Positions 41,912 to 50,354 of a DNA stretch of 64,000 nt are shown here, in pieces (position 1 is the stretch's first letter; every line of letters begins with the position of its first letter). The DNA comes from Pelagibius litoralis (lineage in GTDB: Bacteria; Pseudomonadota; Alphaproteobacteria; Kiloniellales; DSM-21159). A program made the translations under genes and the position numbers. The notes beneath the pieces are model-generated. The model searched no databases. It saw only the letters and a program-made list of their open reading frames with translations, and was not told the DNA's origin. The stretch is from positions 1-64,000 of the forward strand of contig JARFRB010000092.1 of assembly GCA_029287455.1 (NCBI GenBank). Direction: 5' to 3'.

Positions 41912-44236
41912 TCACACCTTGCCGCGCGCTTGCGCAATCGCCCGCCAGACCCGTTGAGGTGTTGCTGGCATGTCGATGTGTCCGACCCCAAGTGGGCGCA
42001 GGGCATCGTGCAGCGCGTTCATGACCGATGGCAGGGAGCCTGCGCAGCCGGCCTCTCCGCATCCCTTGGCGCCCAGGCTATTGGTGGTGGCGGGCACCGG
42101 ATGGCTGGCGAAGGCAAAGGCTGGCAGGTCGGCCGCGCGTGGCAGCGCGTAGTCCATGAAGGAGCCAGTCAAGAGCTGACCCTCTTCGTCGAAGACCACC
42201 TCCTCCATCGTCGCCTGGCCGATGCCCTGCACCACGCCGCCGTGGGCTTGGCCCTCGACCAGCAACGGGTTCACGATGGTGCCGAAGTCGTTGACCATGC
42301 GGTAGCGAACCACTTCCACCACGCCGGTTTCCGGGTCCACCTCCACCTCGGCGACGTGACAGCCGTTGGGGAAGGCCGAGGGTGTGGGGTCTTGCACCAG
42401 CGACACATCCAGCGTCGCCGGGATGCCTTCCGGCGGCGTGAGCCCTTGGCGCAGCTGCTCGGCGAGGTCCAGGATGTCGATGCTTCGGTCGGTGCCCGCC
42501 ACCACGAAGGATCCGGCGTGGAATTCGATATCCTCCACGGCGGTTTCCATGGCCTGGGCGGCGATCTCCTTGCCACGCTCGATGACGGCCTTGCTGGCGG
42601 TCACGATGGCGCCGCCGCTTGTCATGATCGAGCGCGAGCCCCCGGTACCGCCGCCGGCGATGAGTTCGTCGCTGTCGCCCTGCAGCAAGCGGATGCGGTC
42701 GAAGGGAATCCCTAGGTTCTCGTGCAAGACCTGGGCAAACGGTGTTGCGTGGCCCTGACCGTAGTCCAGGGTGCCTGTGATGATGGTCACCGTGCCGTCC
42801 GCCTCGAACCGCAAGCCGCCCATTTCCGGCCCCGGGGGTGCCGTGACCTCCAAGTAGCTGGTGATGCCAAGGCCGCGCAGCTTGCCTGCGACAGCGCTTT
42901 TCTCGCGCCGGTCCGGGAAGCCCGGCAGGTCGGCGAGCGCTACCGCCTCTTCCAGAATACCCGGGAAGTCACCGCTGTCGTAGACCATGCCGGAGGCGGC
43001 GGAATATGGGATCTCGCTGGGCTGCACAAGATTGCGGCGGCGCAGCTCGATGCGGTCTATCCCCATCTCCCCGGCGGCGACGTCGATCAAGCGCTCCATG
43101 TAGTAGTTGCCCTCGGGCCGGCCCGCGCCGCGATAGGCGGTGACCGGCGGCGTGTTGGTGAAGACGCAGCGCGAGGACACCTCGATCAGCGGTGTGCGGT
43201 AGACGCTGACCGTGTTCTTGACGATGTTGAGGCTCGGCATAAGCGGCGCTACGGGGGAAAGATAGGCCCCCATGTTGCCGAAGCCTGTGATCCGGACCGC
43301 GAGAAAGCGGCCCTCTTGGTCCAGCGCCAACTCGGCTTCGACTTCGTGGTCGCGGCCTTGGTGATCGGACAGGAAGCTCAAGGACCGCTCATCGGTCCAC
43401 TTGACCGGCCGGCCAAGCGCGCGGGCGGCGAAGAGGATCGCCACGTATTCCGGATAGACCGAGGCCTTCATGCCGAAGGAGCCACCGACGTTTCCGGTCA
43501 AGACCCGAAGCCGGTCCTTTTCGACGCCCAGGATCTCCGCCAACTGGTTGCGCATGGGAAACACGCCCTGGCAGCCGACGTGCAAGGTCCAGTGGTCTTG
43601 GGCGGCATCGTAGTCGGCAATTCCGGCACGTGGCTCCAGCGCGTTGACCACCACGCGGTTGTTCCGAAGCTTCAGGCGGGTGACATGCGCTGCCTCGGCG
43701 AAAGCTTCAGCGACCGCGTCCGCATCGCCGTAATGGTAGTCGAGCGCCACATTTCCGGGCGCATCCTCGTAGAGTTGTGGGGCCTTGGCCCCAACGGCCT
43801 CGGCCGCTTCGGTCACGCAAGGCAGGGGCTCGATGTCCTGAATGACGGCTTCCGCCGCATCCTTGGCCTGTTCCGGCGTTTCGGCCACGACAAGCGCCAG
43901 CGGGTCGCCGACATAGCGAACCCGCTCGCCTGCGAAGGCCCCGCGCCGGGGCTTGCGCAGATCGCTGCCGTCACGGTTCTTCAGGGGAATCAGGCATTTC
44001 AGGGAGCCATAGCCGGCCGCGTCGAGATCCGCGGCAGTGAAAATGCCAAGCACGCCAGGCATTTCCAGCGCGTCCGAGAGATCGAGATCGCGAATCCTAC
44101 CATGGGCGTAGTGGCTGCGAACGACGAAACCATGGGCTTGGCCCGGCAGGTTCACATCGTCCGTGTAGCGGCCTTCGCCGCGCAGGAGTTTCGGGTCCTC
44201 GCTGCGTGGCACGGATTGACCGACACCAAATTTCAT
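41912..44236 (-). CDS. Xanthine dehydrogenase/CoxL-family molybdopterin-binding subunit (orphan)
   Basis: 774 residues. Landmarks of the molybdenum hydroxylase large subunit are EDPKLLRGEGRYTDDV at the start, GSFGMKASVYPEY, the active-site loop AYRGAGRPEG and near the end GAKGCGEAGC with the catalytic Glu. AYRGAGRPE is the form II type, unlike the AYRCSFR loop of true CO dehydrogenase, so an aldehyde or heterocycle substrate is more likely. The partner iron-sulfur and FAD subunits (CoxS, CoxM type) are absent on both sides. I take ATG at 44236; ATG at 44272 would add 12 residues. Confidence 0.88.
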   Translation of the reverse strand: MKFGVGQSVPRSEDPKLLRGEGRYTDDVNLPGQAHGFVVRSHYAHGRIRDLDLSDALEMPGVLGIFTAADLDAAGYGSLKCLIPLKNRDGSDLRKPRRGAFAGERVRYVGDPLALVVAETPEQAKDAAEAVIQDIEPLPCVTEAAEAVGAKAPQLYEDAPGNVALDYHYGDADAVAEAFAEAAHVTRLKLRNNRVVVNALEPRAGIADYDAAQDHWTLHVGCQGVFPMRNQLAEILGVEKDRLRVLTGNVGGSFGMKASVYPEYVAILFAARALGRPVKWTDERSLSFLSDHQGRDHEVEAELALDQEGRFLAVRITGFGNMGAYLSPVAPLMPSLNIVKNTVSVYRTPLIEVSSRCVFTNTPPVTAYRGAGRPEGNYYMERLIDVAAGEMGIDRIELRRRNLVQPSEIPYSAASGMVYDSGDFPGILEEAVALADLPGFPDRREKSAVAGKLRGLGITSYLEVTAPPGPEMGGLRFEADGTVTIITGTLDYGQGHATPFAQVLHENLGIPFDRIRLLQGDSDELIAGGGTGGSRSIMTSGGAIVTASKAVIERGKEIAAQAMETAVEDIEFHAGSFVVAGTDRSIDILDLAEQLRQGLTPPEGIPATLDVSLVQDPTPSAFPNGCHVAEVEVDPETGVVEVVRYRMVNDFGTIVNPLLVEGQAHGGVVQGIGQATMEEVVFDEEGQLLTGSFMDYALPRAADLPAFAFASHPVPATTNSLGAKGCGEAGCAGSLPSVMNALHDALRPLGVGHIDMPATPQRVWRAIAQARGKV

Positions 44237-44428
44237 AGTCGCCAATTGGTTGGCGGTAAGCTGATCGTGCATGAAGCCCCCGAACCTTTCCATGGAAGCC
44301 CGGCTGGGTGAAGGGTCCGCCATGGCGCACCCCGACCCTCGAGTCCTAGGGGTGGAATAGGCGGCTGTCAAAGGTGACGATAGGAGACGCAGGCAACGGG
44401 GCAAGCTAGCTTTCGCTGTTCTTTGCGC

Positions 44429-45544
44429 TCAGCTTCCCGTCTCGGCGACGCGCAGCGCCTGATCCATGATCTCGGCTGGCGTGCCTGGCACGAACTCCGG
44501 GAAGTTCGCGCAGAGATGCGTTACCGCCTGCTTGAAGAACGAATCCGGTTCGATCGGCTGGTGCGCGGCACGGGTTTCGCGCAAGAGCTCAAGCACGCTT
44601 TGGATGGGCCGCATGAGGCCCATTGGCATGCCGGCGCGCAAGAGAAGGGCACGCTGCTGCGACACGTCGCCCTCCTCCAAAATCTCATCGACGTGTTCCA
44701 CGTCTTTTTCCGCCAAGAGGGCGATAGCCTTGACGAAGAAGGCATGCTCTCCCAACAACAAGCCGCGGAAGATTAAGGTGGGAGTGAGGCGCCGGGTCTT
44801 GCGGAGCTCATCGGTTAAATGGTCGAGTTCGTTGGGCGCCATCTTGGCACGCAGACGGTCGGACAAGAGCTTTTCGCGGCCCAAGAGGGCGATGCGGCTC
44901 ACCAATTGAATCGGGAGATCGTGGCGTTTGGTGATCTCATGGAGCAGGTCGTCCGTGGCAAGGTCGATCAGCCGCTCCAGGGCCCCCAGGGGAAGTTGCG
45001 GCCGTTGCACCATGAGCTTTTGCAAGGACACATTGCTCTCGAAACGCTTCAGCACCCTCAGGAAGCCCGACTCCGGAATGGGCGCGCTGAGGTTGGCGAA
45101 GAGTGCTTGGAGAACCGGCTCCTCTTGCCGGTCGCAGATCGCGTCGCAAACCTCCTCGGTCAAATTCTCGCGGCGGGCGATCGCGATGGCTTGCCGGCAC
45201 GACCCCTCCGCTAGGACCGAAAGCAGGTCCTCCGGAAGCAGCGCCTGGCAATACTCCAGGATCGGAAGCGAAACGCTCTCCACATCGCGGGCGAGTCTCC
45301 CAGCGAGATCGTGGGGCAGCCAGTGGCATGCCTTGATCTGCTCGGCAATCGCCACGCGGACGTTCTCGGCCGCGTCTCTCACGAGGATGCCTAGGATATC
45401 CTGAGCGATCATCTGCTCACGCGCCGGCAAGCGCCCGGACGCGAAGTTCTGGGCGACCCAAGTCGCTAGATTCACACGCGCGCCAGCATTCGGATCGTTG
45501 ATCATGTGCTGGAGCAATGCCAGATCTTGACGCTCGTCGGCCAT
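44429..45544 (-). CDS. DUF2336 helical-repeat protein
   Basis: 371 residues, all helical, soluble. The helical HEAT-like pattern (NDPNAGARVNLATWVAQNFA, EDLLSVLAEGSCRQAIAIAR) and the size match DUF2336 proteins, common in alphaproteobacteria and of unknown function. ATG at 45544. It is transcribed toward the CoxL-like gene, 176 bases past the stop of DUF2336 at 44429 to the next upstream gene start at 44253. There is no clear operon partner. Confidence 0.8.
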   Translation of the reverse strand: MADERQDLALLQHMINDPNAGARVNLATWVAQNFASGRLPAREQMIAQDILGILVRDAAENVRVAIAEQIKACHWLPHDLAGRLARDVESVSLPILEYCQALLPEDLLSVLAEGSCRQAIAIARRENLTEEVCDAICDRQEEPVLQALFANLSAPIPESGFLRVLKRFESNVSLQKLMVQRPQLPLGALERLIDLATDDLLHEITKRHDLPIQLVSRIALLGREKLLSDRLRAKMAPNELDHLTDELRKTRRLTPTLIFRGLLLGEHAFFVKAIALLAEKDVEHVDEILEEGDVSQQRALLLRAGMPMGLMRPIQSVLELLRETRAAHQPIEPDSFFKQAVTHLCANFPEFVPGTPAEIMDQALRVAETGS

Positions 45545-45726
45545 CCCGCGCCCTCACTACGTGTGAACTGCCCCGCCGCCGCACCTCGACATCCTGTCGC
45601 TTCTCGAACGGGTAGGTTGGAGAGTATAAGAGGTAGCCTGTGAAATGTATGCGCCAACCGAGGCAATCCGTAGGTTCATCAGGAATATGCCCTTCGATGT
45701 AAATTTATTTGAAACAAAGGGTTAGT

Positions 45727-46191
45727 CTAAAATACTCCAGCGTCGAGCCCGGCGGCCATGAAAAGGCCTAGGTCCTGGCAGTCCGCGGCGAAGCTCTGCT
45801 CGAAAGGGCCTTTGCAAATCAGGGGCGGCCGCACTGCGCGCCATCTCAGCCCTGTGACGATCGTCTCGACGCCGCGCCGCGTGCCCGTGCCGTCGTGCCC
45901 GGCCCGGATGTAAAGTGCGTAAGGCAGCCCTTGCGTATGGTCCAAGCAGGGATAATAGCAGCGGTCGAAGATGTCCTTTAGCGCGCCGCTCATGTAGCCC
46001 AGGTTCTCGGTGGTCCCTAAGATCACGGCGCTTGCCGCCAAGACATCGTCTGGCCCGGCCTGGAAAGGAGACAGGCAAACGGCTTCCACGGCGCCCGCTT
46101 CTGGATCGCGTGCACCCTCCAGGACCGAGTCGCGCAGGCGCGCGGTGTTCTCCGAAGGTGCGTGGGCGACGATCAATAGACGCTTGGCCAA
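45727..46191 (-). CDS. Flavodoxin-family protein
   Basis: 154 residues beginning with TTG at 46191 (MAKRLLIVAHAPSENTARL), with GGAAGAG about 9 bases upstream. The first strand and phosphate loop (LLIVAHAPSENT) and a second loop (ILGTTENLGYMSGALKDIFDRC) fit the FMN-binding flavodoxin/NADPH-dependent FMN reductase fold. Cys residues occur around RCYYPCLD. The substrate is unknown. The frame continues upstream to 46545 only as non-coding shadow. It ends in A/T-rich DNA near 45720. Confidence 0.75.
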   Translation of the reverse strand: MAKRLLIVAHAPSENTARLRDSVLEGARDPEAGAVEAVCLSPFQAGPDDVLAASAVILGTTENLGYMSGALKDIFDRCYYPCLDHTQGLPYALYIRAGHDGTGTRRGVETIVTGLRWRAVRPPLICKGPFEQSFAADCQDLGLFMAAGLDAGVF

Positions 46192-46253
46192 GATGCAAGA
46201 CTCTTCCCGACGCTGAGGCGGACAATTTTTGCCGCCGCCCAAGGCCTGGCGAT

Positions 46254-46517
46254 TTATCCCCCGAAGCGTTTCAACAGGGCCTCGAGCCGCTCCTCGAGGG
46301 CTTCCCGATGGCGAAGCTGACGGTACTCGAAGTCTTCCATGCGGTCGCCTAGGATTTCTTCGACAACGTTCCGGATTTCTCCCTCGCGCTGCTTTTTGCT
46401 CCCCGCCGTGGTGCGCTGGGTATATTGCCTGAAGGTCACCAGGAGCGCGAAAAGCAAAGCGACCGCAAGGACACCCAGGCACAGCGAAATGACCCAAAGG
46501 GCGGTTTCGAGTGGCAT
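46254..46517 (-). CDS. Small single-helix membrane protein with coiled-coil tail
   Basis: 87 residues: a membrane helix at about 5-29 (ALWVISLCLGVLAVALLFAL) followed by a charged helical tail with coiled-coil character (VVEEILGDRMEDFEYRQLRH). ATG at 46517 has GGGGAA upstream. It is immediately upstream of the flavodoxin gene (62 bases), so the two may share a transcript. No family is recognised. A longer frame from 46580 lacks a start signal. Confidence 0.55.
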   Translation of the reverse strand: MPLETALWVISLCLGVLAVALLFALLVTFRQYTQRTTAGSKKQREGEIRNVVEEILGDRMEDFEYRQLRHREALEERLEALLKRFGG

Positions 46518-46873
46518 TGTGGCATTCCCCCCGCCTTGCCGACAATTTTTTGTGGCCTTGCCCCGCCGCCCGCCGGGCAATGCAAGGGCTCTAGGCCGGT
46601 GTCACAACCTCAAGCATTTCTACTCGCGGTACGCGCTCCCTGCCTGAAAAATACACAGGCACACGATTTCTGGGTATAGAAAATGACTCCGAAGGATAGC
46701 GGGCAGCGATGACACACGCTCAAGCGGCTTTATTGTTTGGTGCAATATTCAAAAAGTTGTGGTAGCAGCACATTGCTGGACCGCTGGCGTAGATTTGCCG
46801 CGGCGCTGAGGGAAACCTTCGGGGTTCAATCTCTCTTGGGCAAGAAATTGACCGGGTACGGCACCAGGAACCG
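46518..46873. other. Intergenic region without a recognised gene
   Basis: 356 bases. An 82-codon minus-strand frame (46720-46965) is Ser/Arg/Pro-rich, has no good ribosome-binding site and overlaps the end of the gene at 46874-47131, so I reject it. The stretch around 46720-46765 is A/T-rich (TTTATTGTTTGGTGC, AATATTCAAAAAGTT), possibly a promoter. Nothing else is seen. Confidence 0.45.
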
Positions 46874-47131
46874 TTAGCCATCCCGGCGGCGGATCCGCTC
46901 GTGGCGTGTTTCGGGCCCGCGCTCCGATCGCTGGTCCTCGACGGAGGGGCGGCGCGCGATTTCAAGCTCCAGGTCGAGCAGGCGCTTCTCCATGGACTGG
47001 CGCAGAATTGGCGACGCCTGCGGCTTTAGGGCGGCCAGCGCGAGGCGGAGCTCGGCCAGCTGCTTTTTCTTCTGCTCGAGATTTCTTTGGATCGGTTTGT
47101 TGTCCGACCTCTGTCCTTCGAAAGAACGCAT
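46874..47131 (-). CDS. Small helical/coiled-coil protein (hypothetical)
   Basis: 85 residues: a coiled-coil segment (NLEQKKKQLAELRLALAALK, then EKRLLDLELEIARR) and a disordered, charged C-terminal tail. The ATG at 47131 has GGAG 8 bases upstream; a TTG at 47170 would add 13 residues. No family is recognised. Moderate codon bias and a plausible start argue for a real gene. It is divergent from the MFS transporter. Confidence 0.45.
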   Translation of the reverse strand: MRSFEGQRSDNKPIQRNLEQKKKQLAELRLALAALKPQASPILRQSMEKRLLDLELEIARRPSVEDQRSERGPETRHERIRRRDG

Positions 47132-47356
47132 CCACGACTCCGGTTCGAGAATCCACACGCACACATTCAATGCAACCTCGTCTCGGGATCGTCAACGGTC
47201 GATACAGGGGCATTCGCTGGATATTCGACGTGGAGCCAGTCATAACTCCACCGGGAAGGAGATTCTCGAGATGGGGATCCGGGTTCAAGCGGCGTCTATA
47301 CCCTCGATGGGCAGTCGCGATACGACGACAGACCAGCCATACGGCGACGGCCGCCA

Positions 47357-48604
47357 ATGACCCGCCTCTTGCCGCTTTCGCCGCTCTTGATAGCTGCCGG
47401 GATTCTTCTCGCTGCCAACGGGCTGCAAGGCACATTGATTGCTTTGCGGGCGGATGCGGAAGGTTTCTCCACCAGCACCATCGGCTTCATTAGCGCCGCC
47501 TATTTCTTGGGATTCATGTCGGCGGCGTGGTTGGCTCCGCGTCTGATCGCGCGGGTTGGCCACATCCGGGTTTTCGCTGGCCTGGCCGCGAGCGCCGCCG
47601 TCGGCACGCTCATCCTTGTGCTCGTGATTGATCCCTACGTTTGGGCGCCGGTACGCACGCTCATGGGGTTTTGCTTCTCCGGTTTGCTGACCACGGTGGA
47701 GAGCTGGATCAATGCACGCACGCCAAATAGCGACCGCGGCAGGGTGCTGAGCATCTACCGGCTCATCGATCTTGCTGGCGTCACGGGGGGACAGTTCCTT
47801 TTGCCGCTCTTCGCGGTCCAGGGCTTCGCGATCTTCGCCATCACGGCCATTCTCTTTTGCCTGTCCCTGGTCCCGATTTGCCTCGCCGATCGAAGCCGGC
47901 CGAAAGCCCCGGCCGAGTACCGCTTCAATATCCCCGCGATTTGGCGGCTTTCGCCGTTGGCTTGTATCGGCTGCGTGGCGATTGGCCTGACCAATAGCGC
48001 GGTGCGCCTGATCGGTCCCCTCTATGCCAAGGAGATTGGCTTGGACACGGCGGGGGTGGCACTCTTCGTTAGCGCCGGAGTGATTGGTGGCGCGGCCTTG
48101 CAGTTCCCCTTCGGCTGGTTGTCCGACCGCTACGGACGGCGCTCCTCGATCATGCTGGCGACAGGCGGTGCCGTGCTGGCCGGGCTGTTTCTCAGCCTCT
48201 ACGCGCGGAGCCCGATGGAGGTCTACATTGGCGCTTTCGCTTTCGGGGCCTTCGCGCTTCCGCTCTATTCCCTATCGGCGGCCCACGCCAACGACCGCGC
48301 GGACGACGATAGCTACGTCATTGTTGCCGCCGGCTTGACGTTCTTCTTCTCGCTCGGGGCGGTTATCGGCCCGCTGGTTGCCTCGGTGGTGATCGAGCAC
48401 TTTGGCCCGCCCGCCTTCTTCACATATACCAGCCTGGTGCACGGTTCGCTCATTCTCATTACGCTTTACCGCATCACCCGGCGGCCCGCGGTGCCTCGCG
48501 AAAGCCGGCGCCCATTCGTTTCGCTGCTGCGCACATCGCCGGCATTCTTCCGGCTGGCGCGGGTTGTCAAACCGAAGCGGGCGAAACGGGCGAAACGGAA
48601 GTAG
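47357..48604 (+). CDS. Major facilitator superfamily transporter
   Basis: 415 residues with 12 predicted membrane helices in two six-helix halves. MFS loop motifs are AAWLAPRLIARVGHIR after helix 2 and GWLSDRYGRRSSIMLA after helix 8, the second very close to the consensus G-x-L-a-D-r-x-G-r-r/k. It resembles the YcaD-like group. The C-terminal tail is very basic (KPKRAKRAKRK). The substrate is unknown. ATG at 47357 with a weak ribosome-binding site. Confidence 0.88.
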   Translation: MTRLLPLSPLLIAAGILLAANGLQGTLIALRADAEGFSTSTIGFISAAYFLGFMSAAWLAPRLIARVGHIRVFAGLAASAAVGTLILVLVIDPYVWAPVRTLMGFCFSGLLTTVESWINARTPNSDRGRVLSIYRLIDLAGVTGGQFLLPLFAVQGFAIFAITAILFCLSLVPICLADRSRPKAPAEYRFNIPAIWRLSPLACIGCVAIGLTNSAVRLIGPLYAKEIGLDTAGVALFVSAGVIGGAALQFPFGWLSDRYGRRSSIMLATGGAVLAGLFLSLYARSPMEVYIGAFAFGAFALPLYSLSAAHANDRADDDSYVIVAAGLTFFFSLGAVIGPLVASVVIEHFGPPAFFTYTSLVHGSLILITLYRITRRPAVPRESRRPFVSLLRTSPAFFRLARVVKPKRAKRAKRK

Positions 48605-48684
48605 CCGCTGGGCCATGGTGCCACTGTCCCTGGATTTTGGAGAAAAATACGGCAGACTAGGGTGGCTGGAGGGGAACGGTCTGA

Positions 48685-49941
48685 ATGCAGGGGTCTGAAG
48701 GGGGTGAGATCGCGGTAATCGGCGCCGGCATTGTCGGCGTGGCCACTGCGCTTACCCTGAAGTTGGAGGGCTGGCCGGTCACTCTCTACGACCCGCGCGA
48801 TCCGGGCAGCGGGACCTCTTTCGGCAATGCCGGCTCCATATCCGCGGCCGGTGTGGTCCCGGTGGCGGTTCCCGGTCTCTGGAAGCGGGTGCCGGGCATG
48901 CTGCTCGACCCCAGGAGCCCATTGTCCATCCGCTGGCGCCACTTGCCCCGGCTGACCCCCTGGCTTGTGCGTTTTTTGCGGGCCGGCGGCGCGGAAAACG
49001 CGAAGCGGATCGCCGGAGAGCTGGCTCCGCTCGCCCATATCGCGGTCGATTCCCACCGCGAACTTTTGCGCCAAACCGGCGGTATGGAGATCGTCAAGCC
49101 AGTTGGCTGGCTGAAGATCTACCGGGACGGCACGGATTATGCCGCGACCGCTTTCGAGCGCGAGCTATCGGACATGGCTGGCATCCGCTACGAGGCTTTG
49201 GGCGCGGATGAACTGCGGCAGTTGGAGCCTGGCTTGTCCCGTGAGTTCACCCGGGCGCTGTTCTACCCCGACACCGCTCTCGCCTCGACTCCTTTCGCCC
49301 TCACGCGCACCTACCTAGAAGCCTTTCTAGCTCGCGGAGGGCGGCTCGTGCGGGAGGAGGTCCGAGGCTTCGAAATGGGGCCGCGGGGGCCAAGCCAAAT
49401 GGTGACCGATCAGGGCCGCCACATGTGCAAAAGGGTGGTGCTGGCGGCCGGCGCCTTCTCCGGGCCCTTGGCCCGACAGCTTGGCGCCCCGGTGCCTTTG
49501 GACACGGAGCGCGGCTATCATCTCAATTTCCAGTGGGACGGCCAAACCCCGACCCTGCAGCGCCCAACCTTGGTGAGCGGGCCGCAGTTCGTGCTCTGCC
49601 CGATGTCCGACGGTCTGCGCCTGACTGGCGGCGTGGAGCTTGGCGGCCTGGAGGCGCCGCCGGATTTTCGGCGCATCCGTCGCCTGGCGGCGGTAGCGCG
49701 CCAGGTCCTGCCCGGGCTTACCGGCGAGATCGATCGCGAATGGATGGGATACCGGCCGTCGCTTCCGGACTCCAAGCCGGTGATCGGCCGCTCGGAGCGC
49801 CATCCCAACGTTTGGTTCGGCTTCGGCCACGGGCATCTGGGTTTGACCTATTCAGCCGCCACCGGGCGGCTAATCGCCGACGGGATGGCCGGCCGGGCCG
49901 AAAGCGTGCCGCTCGCGCCGTTCCGCGCCGAACGGTTTTAG
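48685..49941 (+). CDS. FAD-dependent oxidoreductase, D-amino-acid dehydrogenase-like
   Basis: 418 residues. The N-terminal Rossmann motif GAGIVGVATALTL (about residues 13-25) and GTSFGNAGSISAAGV identify the DadA branch of the DAO family, in which the FAD enzyme deaminates D-amino acids to oxo-acids. A late IGRSERHPNVWFGFGHGHLGLT is typical of the group. ATG at 48685 has GGAGGGGAACGG upstream. It precedes the DOPA-dioxygenase-like gene by 60 bases, which hold an inverted repeat. Confidence 0.9.
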   Translation: MQGSEGGEIAVIGAGIVGVATALTLKLEGWPVTLYDPRDPGSGTSFGNAGSISAAGVVPVAVPGLWKRVPGMLLDPRSPLSIRWRHLPRLTPWLVRFLRAGGAENAKRIAGELAPLAHIAVDSHRELLRQTGGMEIVKPVGWLKIYRDGTDYAATAFERELSDMAGIRYEALGADELRQLEPGLSREFTRALFYPDTALASTPFALTRTYLEAFLARGGRLVREEVRGFEMGPRGPSQMVTDQGRHMCKRVVLAAGAFSGPLARQLGAPVPLDTERGYHLNFQWDGQTPTLQRPTLVSGPQFVLCPMSDGLRLTGGVELGGLEAPPDFRRIRRLAAVARQVLPGLTGEIDREWMGYRPSLPDSKPVIGRSERHPNVWFGFGHGHLGLTYSAATGRLIADGMAGRAESVPLAPFRAERF

Positions 49942-49944
49942 AGG

Positions 49945-49963
49945 GGTTGCACCGGTTGCAACC
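49945..49963. repeat. Inverted repeat between the DadA-like and dioxygenase-like genes
   Basis: GGTTGCA-CCGGT-TGCAACC, seven-base perfect arms with a 5-base loop, begins 3 bases after the DadA-like stop. It may be a stem-loop in the joint mRNA or a LacI-type operator. A T-run is missing. Confidence 0.4.
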
Positions 49964-50001
49964 ACGCAACAAAGACCTCAAGGAAAATAAGGACTGACCT
50001 C

Positions 50002-50343
50002 ATGGACCCGTCGCAAATCCAAGACTTCCATGCCCATGTGTACTTCGGTGCCGATACCGTGGATCGGGCGCGCGCCGTCTGCGAAGCGGCGCGAGACCGT
50101 TTCGGGCTGCCCATGGGGCGCATGCACGAGCGGCCCGTAGGGCCACATCCGCGTTGGAGCTGTCAGCTAACGGTGCGGCCGGAGCAGTTCGGCGATGTGA
50201 TGGCCTGGCTGGCGCTCAACCGCGACGGGCTGACGATCTTCGTGCATCCGCAGACCGGGGACGATCTCACCGACCACAGCGTCCACGCGATCTGGATGGG
50301 CGAGTTGCTGCCCCTGGACTTGTCCATATTCAAAGAGGGGTAG
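50002..50343 (+). CDS. DOPA 4,5-dioxygenase-family protein
   Basis: 113 residues. His-bearing blocks FHAHVYFG, RPVGPHPRWSCQ and IFVHPQTGDDLTDHSVHAIWMG match the small DOPA-dioxygenase domain, in which His residues bind iron. Bacterial members are mostly uncharacterised; ring cleavage of catechol compounds is known only for plant and fungal DOPA dioxygenases. ATG at 50002 has AAGGAAAATAAGG upstream. It follows the DadA-like gene and is convergent with the antiporter. Confidence 0.85.
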   Translation: MDPSQIQDFHAHVYFGADTVDRARAVCEAARDRFGLPMGRMHERPVGPHPRWSCQLTVRPEQFGDVMAWLALNRDGLTIFVHPQTGDDLTDHSVHAIWMGELLPLDLSIFKEG

Positions 50344-50354
50344 CGGCGCGGGAG

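Noticed and set aside
42722-44311. 529-codon open frame on the plus strand
   Set aside because: Antisense to the CoxL-like gene; Arg/Gly/His-rich translation with no domain.
46720-46965. 82-codon minus-strand frame
   Set aside because: Ser/Arg/Pro-rich, no ribosome-binding site, overlaps the more plausible gene 46874-47131.
47140-47165. GGTTCGAGAATCC stretch resembling a tRNA T-arm
   Set aside because: Spacing is wrong and no acceptor, D or anticodon stems surround it.
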